The notes under the pieces were generated by a model. It ran no database searches, was not told the origin of the DNA, and worked only from the letters and a program-made list of their open reading frames with translations. The position numbers and the translations under genes are program-made. A DNA stretch of 39,034 nt, taken from NCBI GenBank assembly GCA_039029535.1, contig JBCCFW010000054.1:1-39034 (forward strand). The letters are read 5' to 3'. The stretch comes from JBCCFW01 sp039029535. GTDB lineage: Bacteria > Acidobacteriota > JBCCFW01. The stretch's first letter is position 1, and each line of letters starts with the position of its first letter. Shown here piece by piece: positions 15,855 to 25,053 of the stretch.

Positions 15855-18800
15855 ATGCTGCCATCGAGAGGCCTCCGAGCCCTCGGCCTGGGTCTCCTGC
15901 TCGTCCTCGGCGTGGTCGGGCTCGCCCGAGCTGGTGGTGACTTGCTCCGCCCCGACGGCCACGTCATCGGCGGCGTGGACTCCGGACGGATGCTCGCCGC
16001 CGACCTCGACGGCGACTTCGCCGACGAGCTCGTCCATCACGGCGACAAGTGGTGGCGCGTCGGCACGCTCGACCGGGAGGAAGGCCTCTGGCAAGCGCTC
16101 CACGCCGGCCGGCTCTCCGCGGACCCGGACGCTCCTGTCATTCTCGATGCCACGCTCGGGGACGTCCTCGGAGACGAGCGTCTCGAGCTCGTCTTCGCGA
16201 CCACCGAAGGTTTCTTCGTGCTCGACGGTGGAACGGGTGAGCGACTGACGGAGTGGTCGCACCCCACCCCACGGGTGACCCTGGGTCTCGCCATCGCCGA
16301 CCTCGTCGAGGGAGGCCGCGACGAGATCGCGTGGCTTCACGATGCCGGCATCGAGGTACTGAATGCCACGACGGGAACGGCTCACTGGTCGCTCGACCTC
16401 TCGGCCCTCGACCTGGCGGTCGGCAACGTCGATGTCGATGCGGCTCTCGAGCTCGTCCTCGCGATCGGCGTGGGCCTGCCGGGCCTGATCATCGACGCCG
16501 GGACTCGTAGCCTGGAGCGCACGCTCTCGCTCGAGCTGGGCGATGAGGTGCTGACCTCAGACCTCGATGGCGACGGCCAAGACGAAGTCATCAGCCTCGG
16601 CGCCACGCTCGCCGTGACGAACGCCATGACCGACGAGCGCGTGTTCGAGCACGTCGGCGTGTTCTCCCGACTCGCACTCGGCAATGCCGACCTCGACCCG
16701 GAGCTCGAGGTCTTGGTCTTCGAGTCGGAGACGACGCTCGAGGTGTTCGATGGAGACGGCTCCCTGCTCTTCGACTACGTGACCATCCTCGACGACAGGG
16801 ATGGCGAGCACGTCGTGACCGGAGACTTCGACGGGGACCACGACGACGAGCTGCTCTACTTCGGGGACTTCGTGTTCCGGACCTTCGAGTTTCACGGATT
16901 CGACTTGCAGGAACGGGCCCTCATGCCGGAACGTCCCATGCTGTCGCCGACCATCAACAGTCGCTACATCCGGACCACCGACTGGGAGGGCGGCAAGCAG
17001 TTCGCCGCCGACCTCATCACCTCGGGAACACTCGAGCGGCGTCACGTGGCTACCTACGACTTCGGCTCGCGACGGCTCCACCGGGCATGGACCGGCTACA
17101 AGACCGAATGGCTCAGCATCCTGCATCACCACTACGACCTGACCTTCGTCCAGCTCGACGACGACCCCGAGCTGGAATACCTGGGTCGCCTGATTCTCGA
17201 CTTCCTGGAGTTCACGGTCAGCAACGTGGGTCCCACGGCAGGCGGCTGGAGCCGGCAGACTCTCGGCCACGCGGCCCTGGACCTCGGTGACCTCGATGAC
17301 GACGGGGCCCCGGAGCTGGTCGTTCAGCATGACGGCCTCCTCGAAGCCTTCGAGACGGAGAGCGGCCTACCGCTCTGGAGCCGCACGGGATGGACCTCGG
17401 TTCAGCGCATCGGAGACCTTCACCCCTCCGCCGGGCGGGAAGTCGCGTGGCTCAATGGCGATCAGCTCGGCATCACTTCGGCAACCGGCGCAGACCTCGT
17501 CGTCACCGACCACGAGGGTCGCGACATCGTCATCGCCGAGTTGGATGGACGGCCGCACCGAGATCGTCGTGAGCGGCTGGCCAGCGACCGTGTTCGAGAC
17601 CCTCCCGACGGCCTCCGACGACACGCCTCCTGACTTCGAGGGCCTGGACGGTGCTCAGCTCATCGAAACCGGTGCCGCCTGCCGTCCCGGTGTCGAGCTC
17701 CACTGGGGCGAGGCCCGTGACGACGCCAGCCCACGGATGCGATACCGGGTGCACGGAAGCATGGACCCCGACTTCGAGCCTGACGCGAGCACCCTCCTGG
17801 GAGAGACCTCGCTCACGTCGTTCCGGCTGAGTGAGGCCGAGGCCGAGCTCACCTCCTACCTCGTCCGAGCCATCGACGTGGCCGGCAACGAGGACTCGAA
17901 CCTCCGACGTCTGCCTGCACGTGCGCCTGTTCCGCTCGTCGAGCCAGAGCTGATGATGGAGGACATCGGACCCGGCGCGCTCCACGTGGACGTCACTCCC
18001 GAGCCCGGTCGTGATGGCCAGCTCCGTCTCTACCGTGACGACGTCCTGGTGACGCCCGACCTCGAGCTCCCGGCCCACGTCGCCGGAAGCGGCGAGTACC
18101 GCGTCGAGCTCACGGACTGCTCGGGGAGTGTCACGAGCTCTCGCCGCACTCTCGAAGACACTCTCGATGGATATGGTCTGCCAGCGCTCGGCGTGCTCTC
18201 GGAACTCCTGGGCTCAGTCGAAAGCACCGACTGCTCGACAGGTGGGAACGTCCAGGTCTTCAGTGGTCCGCCCCACTGGCCCGTCTCGGACACCGAGCTC
18301 TGGGTCGATGGTCGTCTGGTCAGCGAGGAGCCCGACTGGCCGTACCACTCCCTCGAGCTGCCACTTGGAGAACACTCCTTCTTCATTCGCTGGGCCCCCC
18401 GGCCGGACTACGGCCACTGGTGGTACAGCAACATCATCGTGGCCGACATCGTCGACGTGCCCTCCGTCACCAGGCACGCCCGCATCCTTGGACTCGAAGA
18501 CCTCGACCCGTGCGGACCGAGCCTCGTCGAGCTCCACCTCGCCGAGGCCGACTTCCGCCACGGTGGCCAGCTCGAGCTCTGGCGGAATGGAGAGCCCCTC
18601 CTCGTCCCCGCCAACCATCTCGACACCTTCCCCGACCTCCCGGGTGAGCACGAGTACGTCCTCCGCTCCGTCCCCGACGGCTGCGGTGAGACCCTCGAGC
18701 ATCGCCGCACCTTCACCCATCACCCAGGTGTCCTTCCCGAGCCCTGGCTCTTCGTCGTCGAGCTCGACCCCTGCGAGGTCGGCCGCGCCGAGGTCCGCTA

Positions 18801-19347
18801 CCTCAACGCCGAGCTCCCGTCCGGCGGACGTCGCGAGCTCTGGCGTGACGGCATGATCCTCTTCGACGACATCGCGTCGGGCGTCGTCATCGATCTCCCC
18901 GACATGGAAGAGCACGTCTACGCCCTCCGTCTCGTCGACGATGACTGCGGTCTCGTCTCTCCTTCCGAGCTGGTGACCTTCCAGGGAAGCTGCTCGCGTC
19001 TGAGCCCACCCGTCCTCGATGTCGGCACGAGTGGCAGCGTCGTGATGACGCCGCCCGACGCCCCACCGGACGGCTGGCTCCCCACGACCCATCACGTCGA
19101 CGTCGGCAGCCTCGCCAGCTTGCAGGCGGGCGTCTACGACCATCGGCGTGACTGGCCGGGGCTCCGTTGCCCGAGCTCGCCCACGCCGACCACTGGCTGC
19201 GACTGCGGTGATGGCACGACCGAGCTCTCCATCGAGCTGCCCGACGGCGACCTGTACTGGCTTCTCACCGCCGCCAACGACTCGGGCGAAGGCTCGCGAG
19301 GCGACGACAGCACGGGACGACGGCGTCCCGGGGAGACCTGCCCATGA
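15855..19347 (+). CDS. Secreted FG-GAP/VCBS-like beta-propeller and Ig-like repeat protein, apparent +1 frameshift
   Basis: About 1163 residues after correcting one indel. The ATG at 15855 has a GGGAGG site and a signal peptide (LGLGLLLVLGVVGLARA). The first half holds about ten FG-GAP/VCBS-like blades, each with an acidic turn such as ADLDGDFADELV, SDLDGDGQDEVI or GDFDGDHDDELL. At about 17547-17557 the frame changes from VIAELDG to GRTEIVVSGW and continues to 19347. The second half has three clear and one degenerate tandem Ig-like repeats of about 90 residues (LELWRNGE, YVLRSVPDGCG; RELWRDGM, YALRLVDDDCG). The protein closes with the shared C-terminal domain (LYWLLTAANDSGEGSRGDDS, RRRP, TCP). 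Its stop overlaps the next start in ATGA form. It is probably a cell-surface or secreted calcium-binding protein; ligand unknown. Confidence 0.8.
17547..17557 (+). other. Frameshift site in the propeller gene
   Basis: In the first phase the text after GAGTTGGAT degenerates into Arg-rich sequence and stops at 17633. In the next phase it continues as GRTEIVVSGWPATVFETLP. Deleting one base in GGACGGCC restores a single frame. The total length 15855-19347 is 3n+1, as one extra base predicts. Confidence 0.72.
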
Positions 19348-21020
19348 CGATTCGAGGACTGCTCGTTCTTCCCTTCGTCGCCGGCCTCCTCGTGCTCGGC
19401 GTGGCTCAGGTCCAGGCTCAGTCTCAGCTCTGGCTGCACCGCTTCGATCGCGAGGCGGGCACCGCCTTTCTTCAGGGGCGTCCCGCACCTCAGGGCGGCC
19501 TGGTCGCCCACCACCCCCTCACCCTGGTCGACCGTCACTCCGCCATCAAGCGGTCCTTCGAGGTGAGCCCAGAGCTCCGTCTCTCCGACGTCGACGAAGA
19601 GGGACGCATCCTCCTCCACGGTGATCGCGAGCTCGTGGTGTTCACCAGCGAGGGAGAGCTGCTGTGGTCACGACGGCTCGACCTCATCACTCGCGACATT
19701 CGGCTGAACGACGCGCAGTTCACCGCCGATGGCGGCATCCTCGCCGGAGGCGAGGTCGAACACCCCTTCGATCCGGAGGCCCCCCTCGAGGCTTGGCTGG
19801 TGGCGATCGCCCCCGATGGAACGCTCGCCTGGCAACGCAGCTTCCGGGAGCCCACGTCGTCCCTGACCGCCATCGAGCGTCTCCATGCTCGGGCCGATGG
19901 CGGCTTCGTGTTGACCGGTCGGTACCGCACCGAGCTGACCGGGGTCTTTCTCGTCTCGCATGCCCCCACCGGGGAGCTCGAGTGGTCGACGCGCTTGATG
20001 TTTCGAGGCGTCTTCCGGCCCGATCCCTTCATCGACTCGCTCGCCGAGCACGACGGACGCTACGTCGTGTCGGGGACCCACACCTCTGGCTACCTCCTCT
20101 CCGTCGTCGACCCTGACGGCACCCACGCCTGGCAATCCCCCTCGCGATTCCCGACCTCGACGCGCAACGTTCACGCTGCGCTGCTCGACGAGGGTGGCTG
20201 CGCCGTGGCCTGGCCCAGCTCGTTGAGCCTCCTCGATGACGACGGCCTCGGTTGGCGAGGAGTCCGCGTCGCTCCCGACACCTACGACGTCCGTGATCTC
20301 GTGGACGCACCTGGCGAGGGATTCCACGTGATCGGCCTGTGGCAGCTGAGCCGCCGCGACCGACGTGGCAGCGCTCCGGGCGTCGAGTGCGCTCGCGACG
20401 CTCCAGGCGCGACGGGCATCGTCGCTGAACCGCTCGAGACCGTCTCGGTCGAGCTCGTGGACGGGGAGCTCAGCGAGGGTCTGCTGACGACGATCCGCTA
20501 CTGGGCGCCCTCGGTCACCCCCGTCGATCTCGAGTGGGCTCTCGAGTGTGACAACTGCCCTGGCGTGAAGAACGACCAGGGCGACGCCGACGGAGACGGA
20601 CTGGGCGACGCCTGTGACAACTGCCCCGACGTCCCCAACGAGGACCAACGCGACGGTGATCGCGACGGCCTCGGGGACGCCTGCGACGACGGCTTGCCCC
20701 TCGTCCCGGAGCCCGGAGGCGACGGTGGCGCCCTGACCGTCACCAAGGACCCCAGCGGCCAGCTCTTGTTCCAGTGGCCCGAGGTCGACGTCGAGCTCCA
20801 CGACCTCCACCGGGGCCGGCTCGCGAGTCTCCGCTCCGGACGTCACGACCACGGCGACTTCGGTCACTGTGGGCTGACGGAGTCGCAGGCACGGGTCGAC
20901 CCGGGCACCGGCTCGTACTACTTCCTCGTCACCGGTCGGATCGGCGCGCGTGACAGCTCTTACGGACGTGACTCGCTGGGACGCGAGCGACCGAGCGCAC
21001 GGCCACTCTGCCCACGGTGA
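19344..21020 (+). CDS. Secreted beta-propeller protein with thrombospondin type 3 repeats
   Basis: A 558-residue exported protein whose ATG overlaps the stop of the preceding secreted protein, so the two are likely co-expressed. The signal peptide is LLVLPFVAGLLVLGVAQVQAQ. Residues about 30-360 contain propeller-type repeats of the kind LVAIAPDGTLAWQRSF, GGFVLTGRY and LLSVVDPDGTHAWQ. Two calcium-binding thrombospondin type 3 units follow (CDNCPGVKNDQGDADGDG, CDNCPDVPNEDQRDGDRDG). The last 95 residues are the C-terminal domain shared with other secreted proteins here (LHRGRLASLRSG, HDHGDFGHC, SYYFLVTG, DSLGRERP, LCP). Function unknown; the surface location is inferred. It converges on the kinase at 21028 with 7 bp between stops. 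Confidence 0.87.
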   Translation: MTIRGLLVLPFVAGLLVLGVAQVQAQSQLWLHRFDREAGTAFLQGRPAPQGGLVAHHPLTLVDRHSAIKRSFEVSPELRLSDVDEEGRILLHGDRELVVFTSEGELLWSRRLDLITRDIRLNDAQFTADGGILAGGEVEHPFDPEAPLEAWLVAIAPDGTLAWQRSFREPTSSLTAIERLHARADGGFVLTGRYRTELTGVFLVSHAPTGELEWSTRLMFRGVFRPDPFIDSLAEHDGRYVVSGTHTSGYLLSVVDPDGTHAWQSPSRFPTSTRNVHAALLDEGGCAVAWPSSLSLLDDDGLGWRGVRVAPDTYDVRDLVDAPGEGFHVIGLWQLSRRDRRGSAPGVECARDAPGATGIVAEPLETVSVELVDGELSEGLLTTIRYWAPSVTPVDLEWALECDNCPGVKNDQGDADGDGLGDACDNCPDVPNEDQRDGDRDGLGDACDDGLPLVPEPGGDGGALTVTKDPSGQLLFQWPEVDVELHDLHRGRLASLRSGRHDHGDFGHCGLTESQARVDPGTGSYYFLVTGRIGARDSSYGRDSLGRERPSARPLCPR

Positions 21021-21027
21021 CGCGATC

Positions 21028-24000
21028 TCAGGTCGAGCCGTCGTCCGCCAGCTCCTTCCGCAGCGTCGCCAGCGCCTCGCCGAGCGGTGAGTCGGCGTCG
21101 ACCTCGAGCCGTCGCGCCAGTCGCTCCGCCTCCTCCCAACACGCCCGCGCCACGTCGCGCTCACCGGAGCGGGCCTCCTGCCGTCCTCGAGCACACAGCA
21201 CCTGCATCAGGCCGGCGAGGTCGTCCAGCTCCCGCAGCACCGTCTCGCCCTGCTCGAAGTCGACTCGCGCTTCGTCCACGCGCCCCTGCTCCCAGCGGAG
21301 CTCTCCGAGATCGCCGAGCACGATCCCCTCGAAGCGACGGTCGCCAAAGTCGCGATAGACCGCCAGCGACTGCTCGAAGAACGCGATCGCCCCGTCGAGA
21401 TCCCCCTTCGAATGATGGAGCGAGCCGAGGCTGGCGAGCACGCTCGCCTCGAACCCGCGGTTGCCGACCTCGCGGTGGATGGCCAGCGCCGACTCGTAGC
21501 GCTCCAGAGCCCTGTCTCGACCATGCCGCTGGTCGACGATGCCGAGATGCCCCAGCACCATGCCTTCGGCGCGGCGGTCTCCCATCTCCCGATGGATGGG
21601 AAGAGCCTGCTCGAGACAGGCGCCCGCCTCGTCCGACTCGCCGAGCTCGAGGTGAAGGCTCGCGAGGTTGATGAGCGTGAGACCACGGAGTCGACGCTCC
21701 CCGAGCTCGTGATGACTCACCAGGGCCTGCTCCCAATGGGCGCGCGCCTCGGAGAGACGTCCCTGCTGCAAGTCCACGCTCCCGATGTTGCCGAGAGCCG
21801 TGCCCTCCAGCGATCGAATCCCCACCTCCCGCTGCAACGCGAGCGAGGCCTCGAAGCAGGCCCTGGCCTCCTCCATCCGGCCCTGCTCGAAGTCCACCGT
21901 GCCGAGGTTCAGGAGAACGACGGCCTCCTGGTGACGGTCGCCGAGCGAGCGCTCGAGAGCCAGCGCCTCGTCGTGGTGCTCCCTGGCCTCGGCGAGCCCC
22001 CCCTCGCGGCTCGCCAGGGTCCCCAGCCGATCGAGCGCGAGCGCTTCGGCCGGGCGATCGCCATCCTCCCGTGCCAGCGCCAGCGCTCGTTCGAGATGCT
22101 CACGCGCCTCATCGAAACGACCCTCGTCACGACAGGCCACCCCGAGGAAGCGCAGCGCTCGAGCCCGCTGTTTCGGCGACGACGCGTCGAGAGCCACGAC
22201 CTCGGTCGCCAGCCGGGTCGCGAGCTCGTAGGGACCGCTGCGTTGAAGAACGGCGACGGCTGCCGCGAGCGCATCGACCGCGATCTCGCCATCGCCCCGC
22301 GTCACCGCCCCGCGACACGCAACCACCAGCTCGTCGAGCTCACGCTCCAGCGAGCGACGCCCCGGACCGCCGAGCCCGTCGCGACGCTCGAGCGCCTCTT
22401 CAGTGCCGAGGCTCGCGAAGTGCCGGCCGTGACGGACGTGCACCCGACGGGCCGCCTCCTCCCCACTCTCCCCCTCGGGAAGCGCTGCCTCGGTGACGAG
22501 CTTCTTCTCCGCGTAGTCGCGCACGCTGAGGTAGAGCGCGAAGCAGTGCTCTTGCGTCTCGTGACGGGGGTCGAGCGAGGGGCGCGTCGAGGCGCGGAGC
22601 AGGCTCTTGTCGGCGAGCGCCTGCACGGCATCGAGAGGCCACGGCGCGTCTTCCAACGACGAGAGGTCCAGCACGGACTCGGCGGCGTCCAGGCGGAACT
22701 CACCGGCGAACACGGAGAGCTGGGCCAGGGCCACTCGTTCCCAGGGAGCCAAGAGCTCCCATGACCAGTCGATGGCTGCCTCCAACGTCGCCTGACGCTG
22801 CGGTCCTCCGCGGCCGCCGGCCAGGAGACGGAAGCGATCGCCCATCCGGGAGACGAGCTCGGCCGGGCTCAGCATGCGGACCCGAGCGGCCGCGAGCTCG
22901 ATGCCCAGCGGCAAGCCATCGACCAGCCGAACGACCTCCTCGACCGCCGACCGGTTCTCGTCGGTGACGGCGAAGTCGCCCTGTCGGTCGCGCGCCCGCC
23001 GCTCGAAGAGGGCGACGCCGTCGACCTCGATCGGCAACGCGCCGACCTGCACGGTCTTCTCGCCGGAGAGTCCGAGCAGCACGCGGCTGGTCACGACGAG
23101 CCGCGCTTCGGGCGCACGCTCGAGCCAGCGCCCCACGGCCGACGCATGCTCGACGAGCTGCTCGAAGTTGTCGAGCACGAAGAGGCAGGAACCGCGGCTG
23201 GCGATCACGTGACCGAGCTGCTCGACGTGATCACCTCCTCGCAGCGGCACGTCGAGAATCCGCGCCAGCGCGAGGCAAAGACCGGTGAGGTCGCTCACCT
23301 CCGAGAGGTCGCAGAACCACGCACCTCCCGCGAAGGACTCCCGATTCTGCCAAGCGTGGTGCGTGGCGAGACGGGTCTTGCCGGCGCCTCCCGGTCCGAG
23401 GAGCGAGATCAGACGCGCTCCGTCCGACAGCAGCCCCTCGAGCTGAGCGAGCTCCTCAGTCCGCCCGACGAACTCATCGGTCTGAGCGGGCAGGACGGGC
23501 CGGACCCGTCGTCCGCTGCTCGGTGGAGGGACGGGCTCCTGCCCCTGCGTGAGTCGACGCAGCTCGACCCGGAACAGGTCGCGCACCGCCAGCGCGTTGC
23601 CCGGCCGTCCATCGGGCTCTCGAGAGAGACAAGCTCGCATGGTGCCGAGCAGGCCCGCGGGCAGGTCGTCGGGCAGGTCGGACCATCTCGGCTCGTCCTC
23701 GAGCACGGCGCGGGTTCGCTCACGCCGCTCGCCCGCGAAGCAGGGATGACCGGTCAAGCACTCGTGCAAGACGGCCCCGAACGCGAAGAGATCGCTCCGA
23801 CCATCGAGGTCCAGCCCCATCGCCTGCTCGGGGCTCATGTAGCCGGGGGTTCCGGCGATGACCCGAGCCTCGCCGGCATCGACGTCGGTCGTCCAGGTGC
23901 GCGCCAGGCCGAAGTCGAGGACCTTGACGTCACCGGAGGAGAGCACCTGGATGTTGGCCGGCTTGAGGTCTCGATGCACGATGTCGTGCTCGTGGGCCAG

Positions 24001-24456
24001 GGCCAGGGCCGACGCGACCTGCTCGCCGAGCCGCAGGGTGTCGGGCACGCTCAAGGGGCCGCGTTCGAGACGGGAGGAGAGGCTCTCCCCGTCGAGCAAC
24101 TCCATGACGAGCACCGGCCTCTCCTCGTGGAAGGGCAGGTCGTGAACCGTGGCGACGTGCGGGTGATTCAAGCGCGCGAGCAACCGCGCCTCTTGCAGGA
24201 AGCGTCGCCGGCCCCTCTCCCCGCTGAAGAGCTCGGTGACCGTCTTGAGGGCGACGGGTCGATCGAGTCGCTCGTCGCGCCCGCGCCAGACCACCCCCAT
24301 CCCGCCCCGACCGAGCTCACCCTCCACCACGTAGGGACCGATCCGGGTCGGCGTGCCGAACGAGCGCGCGGGGGAGATCCCACCCGCGATGACGGTCGGT
24401 CGCTCGCTCGCGTCCGGCCGCCGCTCGTTACTGGATGACTTCGGCTCGTCGGCCAT
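21028..24456 (-). CDS. Ser/Thr protein kinase - STAND ATPase - TPR protein
   Basis: A 1142-residue three-part signalling protein. The kinase domain (about 42-300) has the loop GRGGMG, Lys71, HRDLKPAN at 161 and DFGLA at 181. The STAND/NB-ARC-like ATPase follows, with EFVGRTEELAQL, Walker A GPGGAGKT at 354-361, a Walker B-like CLFVLDNFEQL, and the family motifs VVTSRVLLGL and LVDGLPLGIELAAAR. The C-terminal 350 residues are about nine TPR units with a 40-residue period (LNLGTVDFEQGRMEEARACFE and similar). No membrane segment is seen. STAND proteins are ligand-triggered switches, and here the switch may control the kinase. The ATG at 24456 has a GAGG site; another ATG at 24474 adds 6 residues. 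It is divergent from the GNAT gene. Confidence 0.93.
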   Translation of the reverse strand: MADEPKSSSNERRPDASERPTVIAGGISPARSFGTPTRIGPYVVEGELGRGGMGVVWRGRDERLDRPVALKTVTELFSGERGRRRFLQEARLLARLNHPHVATVHDLPFHEERPVLVMELLDGESLSSRLERGPLSVPDTLRLGEQVASALALAHEHDIVHRDLKPANIQVLSSGDVKVLDFGLARTWTTDVDAGEARVIAGTPGYMSPEQAMGLDLDGRSDLFAFGAVLHECLTGHPCFAGERRERTRAVLEDEPRWSDLPDDLPAGLLGTMRACLSREPDGRPGNALAVRDLFRVELRRLTQGQEPVPPPSSGRRVRPVLPAQTDEFVGRTEELAQLEGLLSDGARLISLLGPGGAGKTRLATHHAWQNRESFAGGAWFCDLSEVSDLTGLCLALARILDVPLRGGDHVEQLGHVIASRGSCLFVLDNFEQLVEHASAVGRWLERAPEARLVVTSRVLLGLSGEKTVQVGALPIEVDGVALFERRARDRQGDFAVTDENRSAVEEVVRLVDGLPLGIELAAARVRMLSPAELVSRMGDRFRLLAGGRGGPQRQATLEAAIDWSWELLAPWERVALAQLSVFAGEFRLDAAESVLDLSSLEDAPWPLDAVQALADKSLLRASTRPSLDPRHETQEHCFALYLSVRDYAEKKLVTEAALPEGESGEEAARRVHVRHGRHFASLGTEEALERRDGLGGPGRRSLERELDELVVACRGAVTRGDGEIAVDALAAAVAVLQRSGPYELATRLATEVVALDASSPKQRARALRFLGVACRDEGRFDEAREHLERALALAREDGDRPAEALALDRLGTLASREGGLAEAREHHDEALALERSLGDRHQEAVVLLNLGTVDFEQGRMEEARACFEASLALQREVGIRSLEGTALGNIGSVDLQQGRLSEARAHWEQALVSHHELGERRLRGLTLINLASLHLELGESDEAGACLEQALPIHREMGDRRAEGMVLGHLGIVDQRHGRDRALERYESALAIHREVGNRGFEASVLASLGSLHHSKGDLDGAIAFFEQSLAVYRDFGDRRFEGIVLGDLGELRWEQGRVDEARVDFEQGETVLRELDDLAGLMQVLCARGRQEARSGERDVARACWEEAERLARRLEVDADSPLGEALATLRKELADDGST

Positions 24457-24514
24457 GGTCCTCGGAAAGTGCATGCCTCACGTCGCTCCACTCGAGTGAC
24501 GGCGCGCCGACGTC

Positions 24515-24552
24515 GAGTGTAGCGGGACCTCCGGCGCCAGGCGGCTACACTC
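24515..24552. promoter_or_regulatory. Divergent promoter with 9-bp inverted repeat
   Basis: GAGTGTAGC (24515-24523) and GCTACACTC (24544-24552) form a perfect inverted repeat with a 20-nt spacer between the kinase and GNAT genes. Each arm carries TACACT, a plausible -10 hexamer, one facing each way. The plus-strand copy (24546-24551) ends 7 nt before the GTG at 24559, as in leaderless transcripts. The repeat could also be an operator. Confidence 0.4.
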
Positions 24553-24558
24553 ATCGGA

Positions 24559-25053
24559 GTGACTCCCCCTGATCAGACCCCTCCGAGCCCACCGCCGCAG
24601 CTCCGGGACGTCGATCTCGGTGAGGACGGGCTGGCCATTCGTCTTCTCGATCTCCAGCGTCGGTCGTACGCTCTCGAGGCGGAGCTGGTCGGCTTCGACG
24701 CCATCCCTCCCCTTCACGAGAGCCTCGACGAGCTGCGTGCCAGCCCCCTGGCCTGGCTGGTCGCCGAGACCGACCGGAGAGTGCTCGGCGCCATCGCGAC
24801 CGAGCGCCTGGCGGACGGCGTCATCGACATCCACCGGCTGGTGGTCGATCCGGGCGAGCTGCGGCGCGGCATCGGCCGAGCCCTGGTCGAACGGGCCCGA
24901 GGGCGCTCCCGAGCGGTGGTCTCCACCGGACGTGACAATCACCCCGCCGTTCGGCTCTACTCCTCCCTGGGCTTCACGCCGGTCGGCGACCAGGAGGTGG
25001 CGCCCGGATTCTGGGTCCGCCGCTTCGAGCACCCGGGGGAGACCGACTCGTGA
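24559..25053 (+). CDS. GNAT-family N-acetyltransferase
   Basis: A 164-residue acetyl-CoA-dependent N-acetyltransferase from a GTG at 24559 with no ribosome binding site, probably leaderless. The GNAT core shows the strand IDIHRLVVDP followed by the acetyl-CoA pyrophosphate loop GELRRGIGRALVERA (R-R-G-I-G), and then the late motif NHPAVRLYSSLGFTPVGD, which is typical of the family. A proline-rich N-terminus precedes it. The substrate cannot be told from the sequence. The stop overlaps the GTG of the next gene (GTGA), so it is translationally coupled to the DCC/DoxX fusion. Confidence 0.9.
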   Translation: MTPPDQTPPSPPPQLRDVDLGEDGLAIRLLDLQRRSYALEAELVGFDAIPPLHESLDELRASPLAWLVAETDRRVLGAIATERLADGVIDIHRLVVDPGELRRGIGRALVERARGRSRAVVSTGRDNHPAVRLYSSLGFTPVGDQEVAPGFWVRRFEHPGETDS

